A DNA stretch of 64,000 nucleotides, from assembly GCA_948567375.1 (NCBI GenBank), contig OX419756.1:27072552-27136551 (forward strand), in the 5' to 3' direction. Under the pieces are notes generated by a model, which searched no databases, had not been told where the DNA came from, and worked only from the letters and a program-made list of their open reading frames with translations. Source of the DNA: Lunularia cruciata. Its lineage: Eukaryota > Streptophyta > Marchantiopsida > Lunulariales > Lunulariaceae. The position numbers and the translations under genes were made by a program. How positions within the stretch are numbered: the stretch's first letter is position 1; every line of letters starts with the position of its first letter. Of this stretch, positions 1-10,069 are shown in pieces.

Positions 1-99
1 CACTTTGATAGGATTAACCATGATAAGTTGAAGATGTACCATAGAAGGTAGAGAGACCTTCACTTTGAGGACAAAGTGAAAACTTAGTCCGGGGGTAAA
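1..99 (+). mobile_element. 3' end of family-B gypsy element (B1)
   Basis: The short stretch before the LTR reads, with one stop, like the end of a gypsy polyprotein: DKLKMYHRR, then DLHFEDKVKT. This tail commonly closes chromovirus pol. A G-rich tract (GTCCGGGGG) lies about 5 bp before the LTR and fits a degraded polypurine tract. The rest of the element lies to the left of the window. The call rests on position and the tail motif, so it is moderate. Confidence 0.55.
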
Positions 100-778
100 T
101 GTAACACCCATTTGTGCATGTGTGTGGTATTGTGATATTTAGCTTGGTATTACAAGTACTTAAGAGATATTATTTATATAGAGATAAAGGATGGTTCTAT
201 ATTAGTCATGGTTAGCTAAAGTTAGTCATAGCTAAGATAGATGGGACCTTACTTTAGAGGAAGTAGAAAAGATGAGCACCACTATTTTGGATTTTAGTGT
301 GTTGACTTGGTATTATTCCTAGGTGTTTGGCTTTGGGGAAAGAGTTGAGAACTCTTGGGCCCGCAAGCCTTTTTGTTTTGGATTCTTCTTTAGTCCAAGG
401 ATAGCCCATGTGAAGGAATCCTTGCTTTAGTGGTTGGGTCAAGATAAGGGGAATATGCCCATGTGAATGGATATTCCTTTCTACTTTTTGACTTTACTTG
501 ACTTTTAGTCTAGTAACTTGAGTTACTACGGTAATTAGTAACTTTGGTACGTAACTATTTCACAAGTATATAAACAAGGAGTGAGGAGGTACTCATCATC
601 CTTTCATTTGCAACTATCTCTCTCTCATTGAGTTCTCTAGTGAGCAATGTCTTGAGTCTTGGAGTGTTAGCCTTGGAGGAGTATGATGGAGTTGGGGTTC
701 CTTGCCTTCTTAGTCCATGGTGCGCTACCATAATAGCCATCAGAGGTTCATCCTGAGTGAGAGACAGGCCGGCTCACA
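100..778 (+). repeat. Family-B LTR (3' LTR of B1)
   Basis: This LTR begins TGTAACACCC and ends GGCTCACA. It matches two more copies in the window, at 50329-51011 and 57716-58289, which define its ends. TATA-like text (agtatataaacaagga) near 565 is followed by a CT-rich stretch, as expected for U3-R. The LTR lies inside a family-C pol gene: the sequence directly to its right resumes an open reverse-transcriptase frame. The flanking GATC may be one half of a target duplication; the other half would be outside the window. Confidence 0.8.
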
Positions 779-3602
779 GATCGAGGTATGCCCTTCAAGA
801 TCAAGTTATTGCCAAGGAGTACTCCAGTGAGTAGACCAATCTATCGGCTCTCACCAAAGGAGTTGGAGGAGTTGCAAAAAACACTTATAGAGTTGTTGGA
901 GAAGGATTTCATACGACAGAGTACCTCTCCTTGGGGAGCACCGGTACTATTTGTTCCAAAGAAGGATGGAGGACTTTGTTTCTGTATTGATTACCGTGGA
1001 CTCAATAAGCAAACCGTGAAGAATGCATATCCCTTGCCTTGGATCGATGACCTGCTTGATCAACTAAGTGGAGCACGCTACTTTTCCAAGTTGGATCTTC
1101 GTAGCGACTAGTGGCAAATCCCTATTGAAGGAGAGGATGTGCAAAAGATTGCCTTTCGCACAAGGTATGGACATTTTGAGTGGAGAGTTCTACCTTTTGG
1201 ACTCACTAATACTCCAGCAGTCTCCATGGATCAGATGCATTGGGTGTTGGAGGGACTATTGGATCGGTCCGTGGTGGTGTTCTTAGATGATATCTTAATC
1301 TATTGCAAGACACAAGCAGAACACATGAATCATGTGCGAGAAGTCCTAAGACGACTACAATAGTGGAAATTTTACTACAAGAAGTCAAAGTGGGCTTTTT
1401 GGCAGAATGAGGTTACCTTATTGGGTCATAAGATCTCATCAAAGGGGATCAAGATAGAAGAAGAGAAGATCAAGGCAATTATTGATTGGCCTACCCCAAA
1501 GGATGCTACAAAAGTACAAGCATTCAATGGATTGGCCAGTTTTTATCGACGGTTCATCCACTATTATGCTCACGTGGCTGCACCATTGATTGACCTCTTG
1601 GGAAAGAACTTGAGCTTCCAGTGGACCACCAAGCATGAAAAAGCATTCCATAAGTTAAAGTATATGGTGTCTTCAAGACCCATTCTTCAACCATATGATC
1701 CTCGGCTACCTTGTGTGGTTGATCTTGATACTTCTAATTTTGCAATTGGAGCTGTGTTGCAACAAGAATTTCCAAATGGACTACATCATATTGCCTTTGT
1801 GTCTCACGGACTAAATACAGCTGAAAGAAATTACTCTGCTCAATATTAGGAACAACTTGCAATGGTATATGCCACCAAGGTATGGAGGCATTATCTCTTG
1901 GGGAAACAAGTGATCATGCGAATTGATCACAAGCCATTGTTGCAGACCTTACACTTAGAGCACATGAAGAGTTGGCATCATCAATGGGAAGAGCAACTCT
2001 AATTGTTTGACATCAAACTTGAGTACAAACCAGGTCGGTTCCATGTCATCCCTGATGCTCTATCACAACGACCTGATTTGAAGGCTCTTCCTCTCATCAC
2101 AGCGGCAATTACAATGGTGTCCATTGACCCTAAGGTCCATAATGAGTTTCAATCAGCTCTACAATAAGATTCCTTCCTCCAAATGGTACACGGTTGTCTG
2201 ACAGCATGCAATAAGGAGTACAACACCTTCTCCATCAAGGAAGGCCTTTTATTCCATGCAGACCAAATCTATGTTCCAGCCAAAGGTGATCTTTGACTTG
2301 TGTGCCTTCAAGAAGCCCATGATTTACCAATAGCTGGTCACATGGGAATAGACAAGACCTTGGGCACCCTCCAACGCCAATGGTGGTGGCCCAACATGAC
2401 ATGAGATGTTCAAGACTTTGTCCGATCATGTGAGAGTTGCCAACGTAACAAGGCCAACAACCAGAAGCTGAGTGGACTCCTTCAACCACTCATTGGGAGG
2501 ATGTGAGCTTATATCTCATCACATCCTTGCCAAAGACAAAACAAGGACACACTGCAATTGTGATGTTTGTGGATAAGCTTAGTAAGCAAATCCACTTAGC
2601 ACCAACCTGTGATACCGTGGATGCTCCAACCTTAGCGCAAATCTACTTTGACAATGTCTTCAAGCATCATGGGATGCCATGTGTACTCATCTCCGACCGT
2701 GATCCTTGATTTACCGGGAAGTTTTGGCAAGCACTCTTCCAGATACTCGGCACCAAGCTTGCTTTGTCCATGGCCTATCATCCTCAAACTGATGGACAAA
2801 CCAAACGTGAAAATTGTACATTGGAGGATATGTTGTAGGCCTTTGTCAATGTCCACCATACCAACTGGGATGAATGTCTTGCAGCTGCAGAATTTACCTA
2901 CAACAATTCCAAATAGGCAAGCATCTGATTTTCTCCCTTTCTTTCTCAATTTTGGCCAAGATCCGCTTGTTCCAAATTCTCTTCTTGCTCCCCCTCCCTC
3001 TTAGGTTCCTCATAATTCCACATTCTTGACCACTATATCCTAATCTCTCCAACAAGCCAAGTCTCACCTCCTTGTTGCTCAAAATCGCCAAAAACAATAT
3101 GCGGACCACCATCGTCGTGATCTCACCTTTGAAGTTGGTGATAAGTCATGCTATCCTCTAGTAACCTCCCTCTCCCACTTGATAACCAAGTTTGTAAACT
3201 TGCTCCTAATTGGATAGGACCCTTTGATATCACCCACATTATCTCTCCTATTGCTTATCGACTTGCCTTGCTTGTCACATGCATATCCATCATGTCTTTC
3301 ATGTTTCCAAGTTGAAACCCTTTGTTCCTAACCCCTCTTCCTTTTCCTCTTGAGTCCAACTTCTACCTCTACCTGTCCCTATCAATGATCATCAGGAGTA
3401 CGAAGTTGATCATATCCTTGCACGTTGTCATATTCAACGAGGCCGTCGCCAACATACAGAGTACAAGGTCCTTTGGAAAGGGTATCTCCTTCATGATGCC
3501 ACATGGGAACCTCTTTCTTACCTCCAGAATGCACAGACGGCTATCAAGGAATTCGAAGCTTCACTGGCGACGAGGATGTCACCAACTAGCGGCAGGGGAA
3601 TA
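779..3602 (+). pseudogene. Family-C chromovirus pol remnant (C1): RT, RNase H, integrase, chromodomain
   Basis: Domains in order: reverse transcriptase from about 788 ([16 protein letters not shown], then active-site FLDDILIY near 1285); RNase H at about 1700-2080 (VVDLDTSNFAIGAVLQQE, later RIDHKPLL); integrase HHCC finger (AGHMG...CESCQRNK) at about 2330-2450; integrase core at 2500-3000 (LISDRD, AYHPQTDGQT). In-frame stops occur near 1108, 1360, 1848, 2001, 2166, 2707 and 2836, and the frame shifts after 3000. The first catalytic Asp of the integrase appears lost (SLYLITSLP where MDFITSLP is usual). The 5' part was cut off by the B1 insertion. This is a dead copy of a Ty3/gypsy chromovirus. 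Confidence 0.9.
3395..3562 (+). pseudogene. Chromodomain at the C-terminus of C1 pol
   Basis: One frame reads EYEVDHILARCHIQRGRR followed by TEYKVLWKGYLLHDATWEPL. This has the chromodomain pattern: an EYEVE-like start, VxWKGY and ATWEP. The domain normally targets integration to modified chromatin and marks the element as a chromovirus. It lies just before the polypurine tract and 3' LTR, the expected place. The fold is uninterrupted here even though the polyprotein upstream is broken. Confidence 0.85.
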
Positions 3603-3672
3603 TGTAACAATATGGAGTTTAGTGATGAAGTTAGTCGGGCTTACGAAGTAGAGAATAAGACAAAATAGCCTA

Positions 3673-3892
3673 GAATATTCTAGAAGCATCTAAGAAGTTT
3701 CTTGACAAGCTTCCCAACTAGTTAACTTGCACCCTAAGCAGGTAGCTTCTAGAAGGAAGCTTCTAGAAGCTTCTAACTAGCTAAACTTGCACGCCAAGTA
3801 GGCGGTTAACCAGGAAGCTTCTTGAGAAGCTTCCTGGTTAACTTGGCTTGCACTCCAAGAAAGTGGCTCAAGGAAGCTTCTTGAGAAGCTTC
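3673..3892 (+). promoter_or_regulatory. Array of heat-shock elements upstream of the family-C TATA box
   Basis: Alternating GAA and TTC triplets spaced by 2 bp, the binding pattern of heat-shock transcription factors, occur repeatedly. The best is at 3756-3773, GAAGCTTCTAGAAGCTTC, with four perfect alternating units. Others: 3673-3685 (GAATATTCTAGAA), 3694-3701, 3814-3833 and 3873-3892 (GAAGCTTCTTGAGAAGCTTC, third unit imperfect). The last one ends about 20 bp before the TATA box. Function is inferred from the motif alone. Confidence 0.65.
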
Positions 3893-3911
3893 AAGGGTCT
3901 TGTATGCTACC

Positions 3912-3919
3912 TATAAATA
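3912..3919 (+). promoter_or_regulatory. TATA box of family-C LTR
   Basis: TATAAATA in the expected U3 position, just downstream of the heat-shock-element array and upstream of a pyrimidine-rich stretch. Confidence 0.6.
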
Positions 3920-4023
3920 CCAAAGCCAAAGCTCATACTAGGCATTTGGAGTTTTCCCTCATTCAAGTGTCCCAATGTGAGTTTCCATTCTCCTATTTCT
4001 CTCCTCGGTTTTGGTCTTTTACA

Positions 4024-4223
4024 TCTATGAAGTTCCATAAATTTTGAACTTGCTCTAACCACATGCTACATCAATATCCATGTGGGACAATCAATTGTCC
4101 ATGATCCTTCTTTATTGCCACCTCACCCTTGCTTTCAATTGCCATATATTGACAAGCCTTTAGCTAGAGTTATATTTTTTGAGAAAATACAAATTGCTTG
4201 CCCTATAATTCATGGTGTGCATT
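4024..4223. other. Short unassigned segment between C1 and A1
   Basis: These 200 bp lie between the end of the C1 LTR and the A1 insertion. Before A1 inserted they were contiguous with 9228 onward. No coding motif was recognised. Confidence 0.5.
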
Positions 4224-4963
4224 TGTAATACCAAGAGCTAGCCATATGATCTAGATGTGAAATTTGGTTTGGTAACATCTAGAATGATGTTATACATGAT
4301 GGTAAAAATAGATAAGATAGAAGTATCACCAAAAGAGTACTTCTATGAATAGGGCAGAAACTGAAATAGACTTGAGAACCTTAGAACCAATAGCTAGACA
4401 TATGATTTAAAGGTGAGAATTGGTTTTGTAACATCTAGAAGGATGTTACACATGATGGACTAAAATGATCAGAAAGAGGTATCACCAAAATGGGACTTCT
4501 ACTAATAGAATAGGAACCGAAATAGGCCTAAAATCTTTGAAGGCAATTTTGGAGGCCTAAACGGATGAATTAGGCCTCAAAAATATGCAAAGTCACCCTC
4601 CCCATTGAAGGATAAGCTGGCCTTCCCTCCCTTTGCTTTGTCTCGTTGAGAGCTTTCTAATAGTACCTTACTCATGTGATTCTGAGATTCCTATAGGAAG
4701 ATTCTCTAAAAGATTTCCTCCGGTCAAAGCTTGTTTGACCAACCAGGTAGGACCTAGACCAAACATGTCACTCATCCAAGTAAGTAATCCAAGGGTGGAG
4801 CTTGCTGACATGTCACCTATCTATGTCCCTAATCCTAGGATGGAGCTTCCTTGGAGGAGATCCTCTTTGCCTATATAATAAAGAGAAGGTGCTCCTTTGG
4901 GGCATTGAATGTTTGAGTGTGCAATCCGTGTTTTCATTCTTCTCTTGTCCTTGGAGTATTACA
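4224..4963 (+). repeat. 5' LTR of A1
   Basis: 740 bp, from TGTAATACC to GGAGTATTACA. U3 begins with two imperfect tandem copies of a 156-bp unit (anchor AGCTAG at 4236 and again at 4392). A TATA-like motif (TATATAATAAAG) lies near 4871. The upstream half is shared with the 3' LTR at 8484-9227. Confidence 0.9.
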
Positions 4964-4976
4964 ATGGTATCAGAGC
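4964..4976 (+). other. Primer-binding site of A1
   Basis: ATGGTATCAGAGC follows the 5' LTR directly. TGGTATCAGAGC is the standard plant site complementary to the 3' end of initiator tRNA-Met. Confidence 0.85.
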
Positions 4977-5104
4977 GAGTGTTTGAGTCCAAGAGAGTAG
5001 ATCACCCCTCTTGGAATAGCACAAACTATTGAAACTGAGTAATTTGAGGTGGAGAACATAGAGTAATTGCTAGACTTAGGAAGGACTTTAGAAGAGCGGA
5101 TGGG

Positions 5105-5534
5105 ATGGATGCGCCGGGAGGACAATTTCCTGCACCTAGCTTTCTATTCTCAAACCCATTCCACATCAAGGTTATGTACATCCAACGTGAGCAGATGAGG
5201 GTATTGCTAGTTTATCACTTTGGTGCAAAATTCATGGACAGAGTGATGAACTCACCAAACTTGGTGATTCTACCTATGGTGATATATGACAAAGAGTGGG
5301 ATTTGACAATCTACATTCTATTATCATAATATGGATATGAATCTCCCAAATCCTCTCCCTTTCAACACGCAAGTAGAAATCCGTTATGTAGTAAGACCGA
5401 AAGTGATGTTTAGAGATTTTTTGGTTAGGAATTTTGGTGAGGAGTATTATCAACGAGTGATAGCTTTTGAGGTCTCAATGGTATTTCCAATAGTTTGTGC
5501 GCCTTCCAGAGTGAATATATTGACTCTGTATTGA
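5105..5534 (+). pseudogene. Uncharacterised ORF ahead of gag in family A (ORF0)
   Basis: An open frame starts MDAPGGQFPAPSFLF and continues through YHFGAKFMDRVMNSPNLV and YDKEWDLTIYI. It then shifts frame at about 5328 and resumes at 5331 with FNTQVEIRYVVRPKVMFRDF and FGEEYYQRV. The same protein sequence is legible, in one frame across that point, in A2 (45492-45847) and, more broken, in A3 (54300-54640). It lies between the primer-binding site and gag. I do not recognise a domain and see no zinc knuckle or membrane segment. Presence in three separate insertions indicates that the ancestral element carried it. Function unknown. Confidence 0.6.
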
Positions 5535-5549
5535 AGTAGACATTAGCAA

Positions 5550-6655
5550 TTGAGTGTTGCAAGAACCATGGATCCGCAATTACAAGAGTTGGTGCAAGGA
5601 ATGCAAGGGATGTTGAATGAATTTCAAGAGATTAAGCTGACCATGGAGACATTACAAAGTCAATTGCAGATCCTCAGGAACGATCAAGCCATGCAAGAAG
5701 AAGAGTTGTCTCAAAACCCAGTACCTGTGACCAAAGTACTTGGAGAGGCACCCGTGCCTACGAACCCTATCAACGATGAAGCCACATTGCTACTCCGGAT
5801 GAAGAAGACTTGCAACATCGAGCCTTACAAGGAGCAGCATACGATGGGAGTAGTGGAAAATTGGATCTTGAGAATGAATCAATATTTTTGATTGTTCTCA
5901 ACAGAGATCACGGAGCATGATGTAGGCGTGTTTGCATGTGGGTACTTGACCGATAAAGCCCTCACATGGTATGATGCTTGGGAACAATCCATGTTGGCAA
6001 AGAGAAGGAAGGTCACATGGACAGCAATGCAAGAAGGATTGCTGAAGAATTTCCAATCGGTGGATTCTGTGCAGATGGCTCAAACCCGACTACGGGGATT
6101 GAGACAGAAGAATAGCGTACAAGAGTATGTGGAGGCATTTTTGGATCAACAAGTTGCAATTACCAACATCAGTCCAGCAGAGACTCTCGACAATTTCAAA
6201 CAAGGGTTGAAAGAGCGGATTCGCCAAGAAGTCATGGTGTAAAATCCTTGCATGGTCTTGAAGCCATTGCTTGTGCACAGAGAATAGCAGGAGCATTAGG
6301 TGGAGGTGAAGGAGTAGTTCCACCTCAACATTATTGGGCAAAAATGCCACACATGGGTGGACCAGTACCGATGGAATTGGGCAACCTTTGATCCCGGGAT
6401 CGAGGAGCACGACCACTTCAAGGAGAGCGGGGACGGGTAGAAGAACAAAGAGATGGAGTCCCACAAGGAGAAGGGACTCGAGGAGAACAACGCTATTGTT
6501 ACAATTGTGGCTGTATTGGGTACATATCTACCAATTGTTGCACTCATTTCTCTAGAGGCCCTCGGCCTTTGTATAGGCGATTTTTGAACAACACGGAGAG
6601 GCACATTGAAGAGGAGGAGGTGGAAATCACTTCAGAAAACAAAGATCGCAAGTAA
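5550..6655 (+). pseudogene. A1 gag (capsid and zinc knuckle)
   Basis: Starts around MDPQLQELVQGMQGMLNEF (first Met at 5550 or 5568), with a coiled-coil-like N-terminus. The gag core follows: VENWILRMNQYF, VFACGYLTDKALTWYDAWE, VQEYVEAFLDQQV. A stop interrupts at about 5889 and another at 6240. A zinc knuckle CYNCGCIGYISTNC lies at about 6496-6540; the usual His of CX2CX4HX4C is Tyr here. An acidic tail ends near 6655. Gag normally forms the virus-like particle in the cytoplasm; this copy cannot be translated whole. Confidence 0.88.
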
Positions 6656-6744
6656 ATGTACCTTGCGGCCTTACTTGCTCAATAAGGAAGCAGAGAAGCG
6701 AGGGAAGGAAGAAGAATAATGCACAAAGATCCCGAAAGGTAACC

Positions 6745-6905
6745 TCACAATTGATTGTCGTGAATGGTATCCTAGAAGGTAATCAAGTGAGAGTATTAAT
6801 AGATCCGGGAGCAATAGAGAATTTGTTGTCTTGCTTTGTTGCAATAAGATTGGGAATGGATCTAGAGAGAGATGGGAGTGAAGAAGTAGAGTTACCTAAT
6901 GGGCA
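6745..6905 (+). pseudogene. A1 aspartic protease remnant
   Basis: The frame reads QLIVVNGILEGNQVRVLIDP followed by GAIENLL. This matches the retropepsin active-site region of chromoviruses, with DPG in place of D(S/T)G at 6802-6810. It ends at a deletion junction near 6900, after which RNase H begins. The DPG change is also present in A2. Confidence 0.75.
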
Positions 6906-8215
6906 GAGTGGCGACAATGCTTCAACATGACAATCATCTACATGGAAGGTAAGAAGAAACTTGTAGATGCATTCACCCGCATGCCAATGGCAAACAACTT
7001 GGTGGCAAAGGTTAAGATTAACCCTAAATTTTGGCTAGAGATTCTGGCTGCTACAAAAATTGATCCACAGATTGTGAAGCGCAATCATCCAAAGGTGTCA
7101 CCAGCACCCAAGGACTCACCTTTCGGGATGGCAGATTATGGATCCCAAATGTCCCAGCATTACGCACCACCATTCTGACGGAATGTCATGATTCGGCCAT
7201 TGCAGCTCATGTCAGAGTGGACAAGACCTTGGATGCAGTCAAGCGCCATTACTATTGGCCCAAGATGAGCAACAACGTGATGGACTACATGCGGAGCTGC
7301 CTATTGTGTCAACAGAACAAAGCTTCTAATCAAGCTCCTGCATGGCTCCTTCAACCTCTCCCCATGCCTACCCAATGTTGGGAACAAGTGAGTATGGATC
7401 TCGTCTGTGAATTATCCAAGACCACCTTAGGTTTTGACTCCATTGTGGTCTTTGTGGACCGGCTCAGCAAAATGATTCATGTACGCCCTACCACCAAGGA
7501 GGTGACCGCTCCACAACTAGCTCAATTATACTTAGATGCAGTCTTTGCTCACCATGGCTTGTCTAGAGTACTCATCACCGATAGAGGCACCCAATTCACC
7601 AGTTTGTTTTGGCAAACACTCTTTGGTTTCTTCAAAACCAAGTTGTCCATGTTCACAGCTTACCACCCACAAACAGGTGGCCAAACAGAGCGGGCTAATT
7701 GCATGATTGAAGACATGTTACGCGGCTTCACCTTAGAAGAGCAAGAGAGGTGGAACACCCTACTTCCGTTGGTGGAATTCGCTTACAACAATTCAGTGAA
7801 TACATCCATCCAAGTCACTCCGTTCTTCCTCATGTATGGTGAGCATCCCTTCACACCTTCTAGCTTGATGAAGATCCATCTAGTGGCTACCAAGGTCGAT
7901 ACAGTCAACATATTTGTTTCTAGAATCCAACAAGGTGTGGAGAGCGCCAAGCACAGATTACAAATTGCACAAAATCAACAAAAGTAGTATGCTGATGCAC
8001 ACCGTAGGCACATGGAGTTCAATGTTGGGGATCAAGTGTGGCTATTGACAACCAACCTCATATTAGTTGGACCTCGTAAGCTCAGACCTCATTTTATTGG
8101 GCCTTTCTCAATTCTTTGTCGCATCGATGCTGTGGCCTATCACCTTGAGCTACCACCACACATGAAGATCCATCTAGTGTTCCATGTCTCCCTTCTATGC
8201 AGATATGCTCCCTGA
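6906..8215 (+). pseudogene. A1 RNase H end and integrase
   Basis: After the deletion junction the text reads NMTIIYMEGKKKLVDAFTRM, the end of RNase H, then a linker with a frameshift near 7178. Integrase is open from 7217 to 7987 (256 aa). Its HHCC finger includes CLLCQQN; the catalytic D, D, E are legible as MDLVCEL, ITDRGTQF and QTERAN. One stop at 7987 separates it from the C-terminal part (GDQVWLL, GPFSILCRIDAVAYHLELP) ending at 8215. This is the best preserved integrase core in the window. Confidence 0.9.
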
Positions 8216-8275
8216 TCATGCCAGGGTCATTCCACACAAGACATTAGACCTTGTCCAACACTCATTGATGGCACA

Positions 8276-8440
8276 GAGGAATATGAAGTGGAGTAGATTC
8301 TCCAAAAATGCATGCGTGGTACTCACCATCCACGGATGGACTATATAGTACAATGGAAAGGTTACCCCCTCTATGAAGCAACCTGGGAGCCCGCTGCCAA
8401 TTTGGCACATGCACCGGTGTTGGTGCAAGCATTTGAGCAA
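8276..8440 (+). pseudogene. A1 chromodomain
   Basis: Read in the same frame as the integrase tail, after stops at 8213 and in the domain itself: EEYEVE, stop, ILQKCMRGTHHP, then YIVQWKGYPLYEATWEPAAN. This is a clear chromodomain pattern at the extreme C-terminus of pol. The same region is legible in minus orientation in A3 and A4. Confidence 0.82.
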
Positions 8441-8468
8441 CAATTGCACAACGAGGATGTTGCATCTT

Positions 8469-8481
8469 AAAAGGAGAGAAG
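8469..8481 (+). other. Polypurine tract of A1
   Basis: AAAAGGAGAGAAG ends 2 bp before the 3' LTR, the normal place for the plus-strand primer. Confidence 0.7.
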
Positions 8482-8483
8482 TC

Positions 8484-9227
8484 TGTAATACCAAGAGCTA
8501 ACCATATGATCTAGATGTGAAATTTGGTTTGGTAACATCTAGAATGATGTTATACATGATTGTCAAAATAGATAAGATAGAAGTATCACCAAAAGAGTAC
8601 TTTTACTAATAGGGCAGAAACCAAAATAGACTTGAGAACTTTAGAACCAATAGCTAGACATATGATTTAAAGGTGAGAATTGGTTTTGTAACATCTGGAA
8701 GGATGTTACACATGATAGACTAATCAGATCAGAAAGAGGTATCACCAAAATGGGACTTCTACTAATAGAGTAGGAACTGAAATATGCCTAAAATCTTTGA
8801 AGGCAATTTCAAAGGCCTAAACGGATGAATTAGGCCTTGAAAATATGCAAATCCACCCCCCTCCCTTCCAAATGGAGGATAGGCTGGCCTTCCCTCCGCC
8901 CTGTTTTGTCTCATCAAGAGCTTTCCAACTATATCTTACGTGATTCTGAGATTCCTACAGGAATATTCCCTAACAGATTCCATCCGGTCAAAGCTTGTTT
9001 GACCAACCAGGTAGGACCTAGACCAAACATGTCACTCATCCAAGTAAGTAATCCAAGGGTGGAGCTTGCTGACATGTCACTTATCTATGTCCCTAATCCT
9101 ATGGTGGAGTTTCCTTGGAGGAGATCCTCTTTGCCTATATAATAAAGAGAAGGTGCTCCTTTGGGGCATCAAATGTTTGAGTGTGCAATCCGCATTTTCC
9201 CTCTTCTCTTGTCCTTGGAGTATTACA
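8484..9227 (+). repeat. 3' LTR of A1
   Basis: 744 bp, TGTAATACC to GGAGTATTACA, with the same tandemly duplicated U3 as the 5' LTR. Followed by ACATT, which differs by one base from GCATT in front of the 5' LTR. Confidence 0.9.
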
Positions 9228-9600
9228 ACATTAGTTCTTTCCAAATCAATAATAGTCAAATCAGTCCCATGTTAGTGACTCATGCTATTCATTTTCTTTT
9301 GTATGTTATCTTGAAATGTTGCCATGTGCACAAATATTGGTAAAGTATGCAAAACCTTACCCAAAATGGGCAACTCATTTTAGGTTGCTAGATTTTTTTA
9401 CTTTCATGCAACGTTTTATGATAGAGAAATCTCATAGTATGGTTGCAATGATGCCTCTTGTAAACTCTCCTCTTTTATCTAAAACCAACTTCAAATGGGG
9501 CAGCCAAACTTAGTGTTGATGTGTTAAGAAAGAAATCTACCAACTTCATCTTCATTCTTATCTCAATGATCTAGCCTCAACTTATATGCTAAGTACCACA
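9228..9600. other. Unassigned segment right of A1
   Basis: Continues 4024-4223 once A1 is removed. Plus-strand frames such as KPYPKWATHFRLLDFFTFMQ show no family I recognise. Probably older transposon debris. Confidence 0.4.
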
Positions 9601-9669
9601 ATACATTGATTGTTTGTTGGGTTCTACTGAGAGGACCTAAAAATTTAATTCACGACTTCTCAAAAGGTC

Positions 9670-9890
9670 CTAGCAATCAAATTGATCTAAGAGGCAGAGT
9701 GGATGTAGAATTTCTAGCAAAAGCTTACCAAATATCACAAGCTTTACAATAATCAAGACAATATTTGAAATCACCCTCCAATGGTAACCTGCATCTAGAA
9801 TCTTGAAAGTGTTCACCATTCTCACAAAGTGACTCCTACACATAAAACCATCATGAAACTCCTTCATGAGTTAGATAGACTCCTCCTTAC
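9670..9890 (-). pseudogene. E integrase zinc-binding region
   Basis: The frame reads MKEFHDGFMCRSHFVRMVNT, then FKILDAGYHWRVISNI. In Tat/Athila elements this position holds the HHCC finger (typically CGGHF, KIL.AGYYWPT). The Cys pair expected downstream is not clearly preserved. Nothing of the catalytic core is seen below 9670. Confidence 0.6.
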
Positions 9891-10069
9891 TCATTGCTCT
9901 TTGACGTAGACCATTTGCTCCTTGGTGAAGATGAATATACTCCATCATTGTATAAGGTCTAGATCTTGTTGCAAGGCCTTCCTATCCCTAGCATGCATCC
10001 TATTTGGATAGTTACTTCTTGTAACACTATCCATAATCTATTTGAATTGCATTGGAACCTCTTGAGTTA

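Larger units (their letters stand above)
3603..4023 (+). repeat. 3' LTR of C1 (family C)
   Basis: The LTR starts TGTAACAATATGG directly after a purine tract (GCGGCAGGGGAATA) and ends GGTCTTTTACA, giving about 421 bp. The same ends are recognisable in the minus-strand C2 LTR at 59218-59676. A TATA box (TATAAATA, 3912-3919) lies in the middle. U3 upstream of it is packed with GAAGCTTC-type palindromes. The left boundary is well supported by the polypurine tract, the right one by comparison with C2. Confidence 0.8.
4224..9227 (+). mobile_element. Complete family-A chromovirus A1, internally deleted
   Basis: Two LTRs (4224-4963 and 8484-9227), a tRNA-Met-type primer-binding site, a polypurine tract and flanking near-duplicates (GCATT / ACATT) define a full insertion of about 5.0 kb. 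Internal order: an extra ORF, gag, protease, the end of RNase H, integrase, chromodomain. Reverse transcriptase and most of RNase H are missing through a deletion at about 6900. The first 175 bp of the two LTRs differ at about nine positions by hand count (about 5%), so the insertion is not recent. It cannot be autonomous. Confidence 0.92.
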
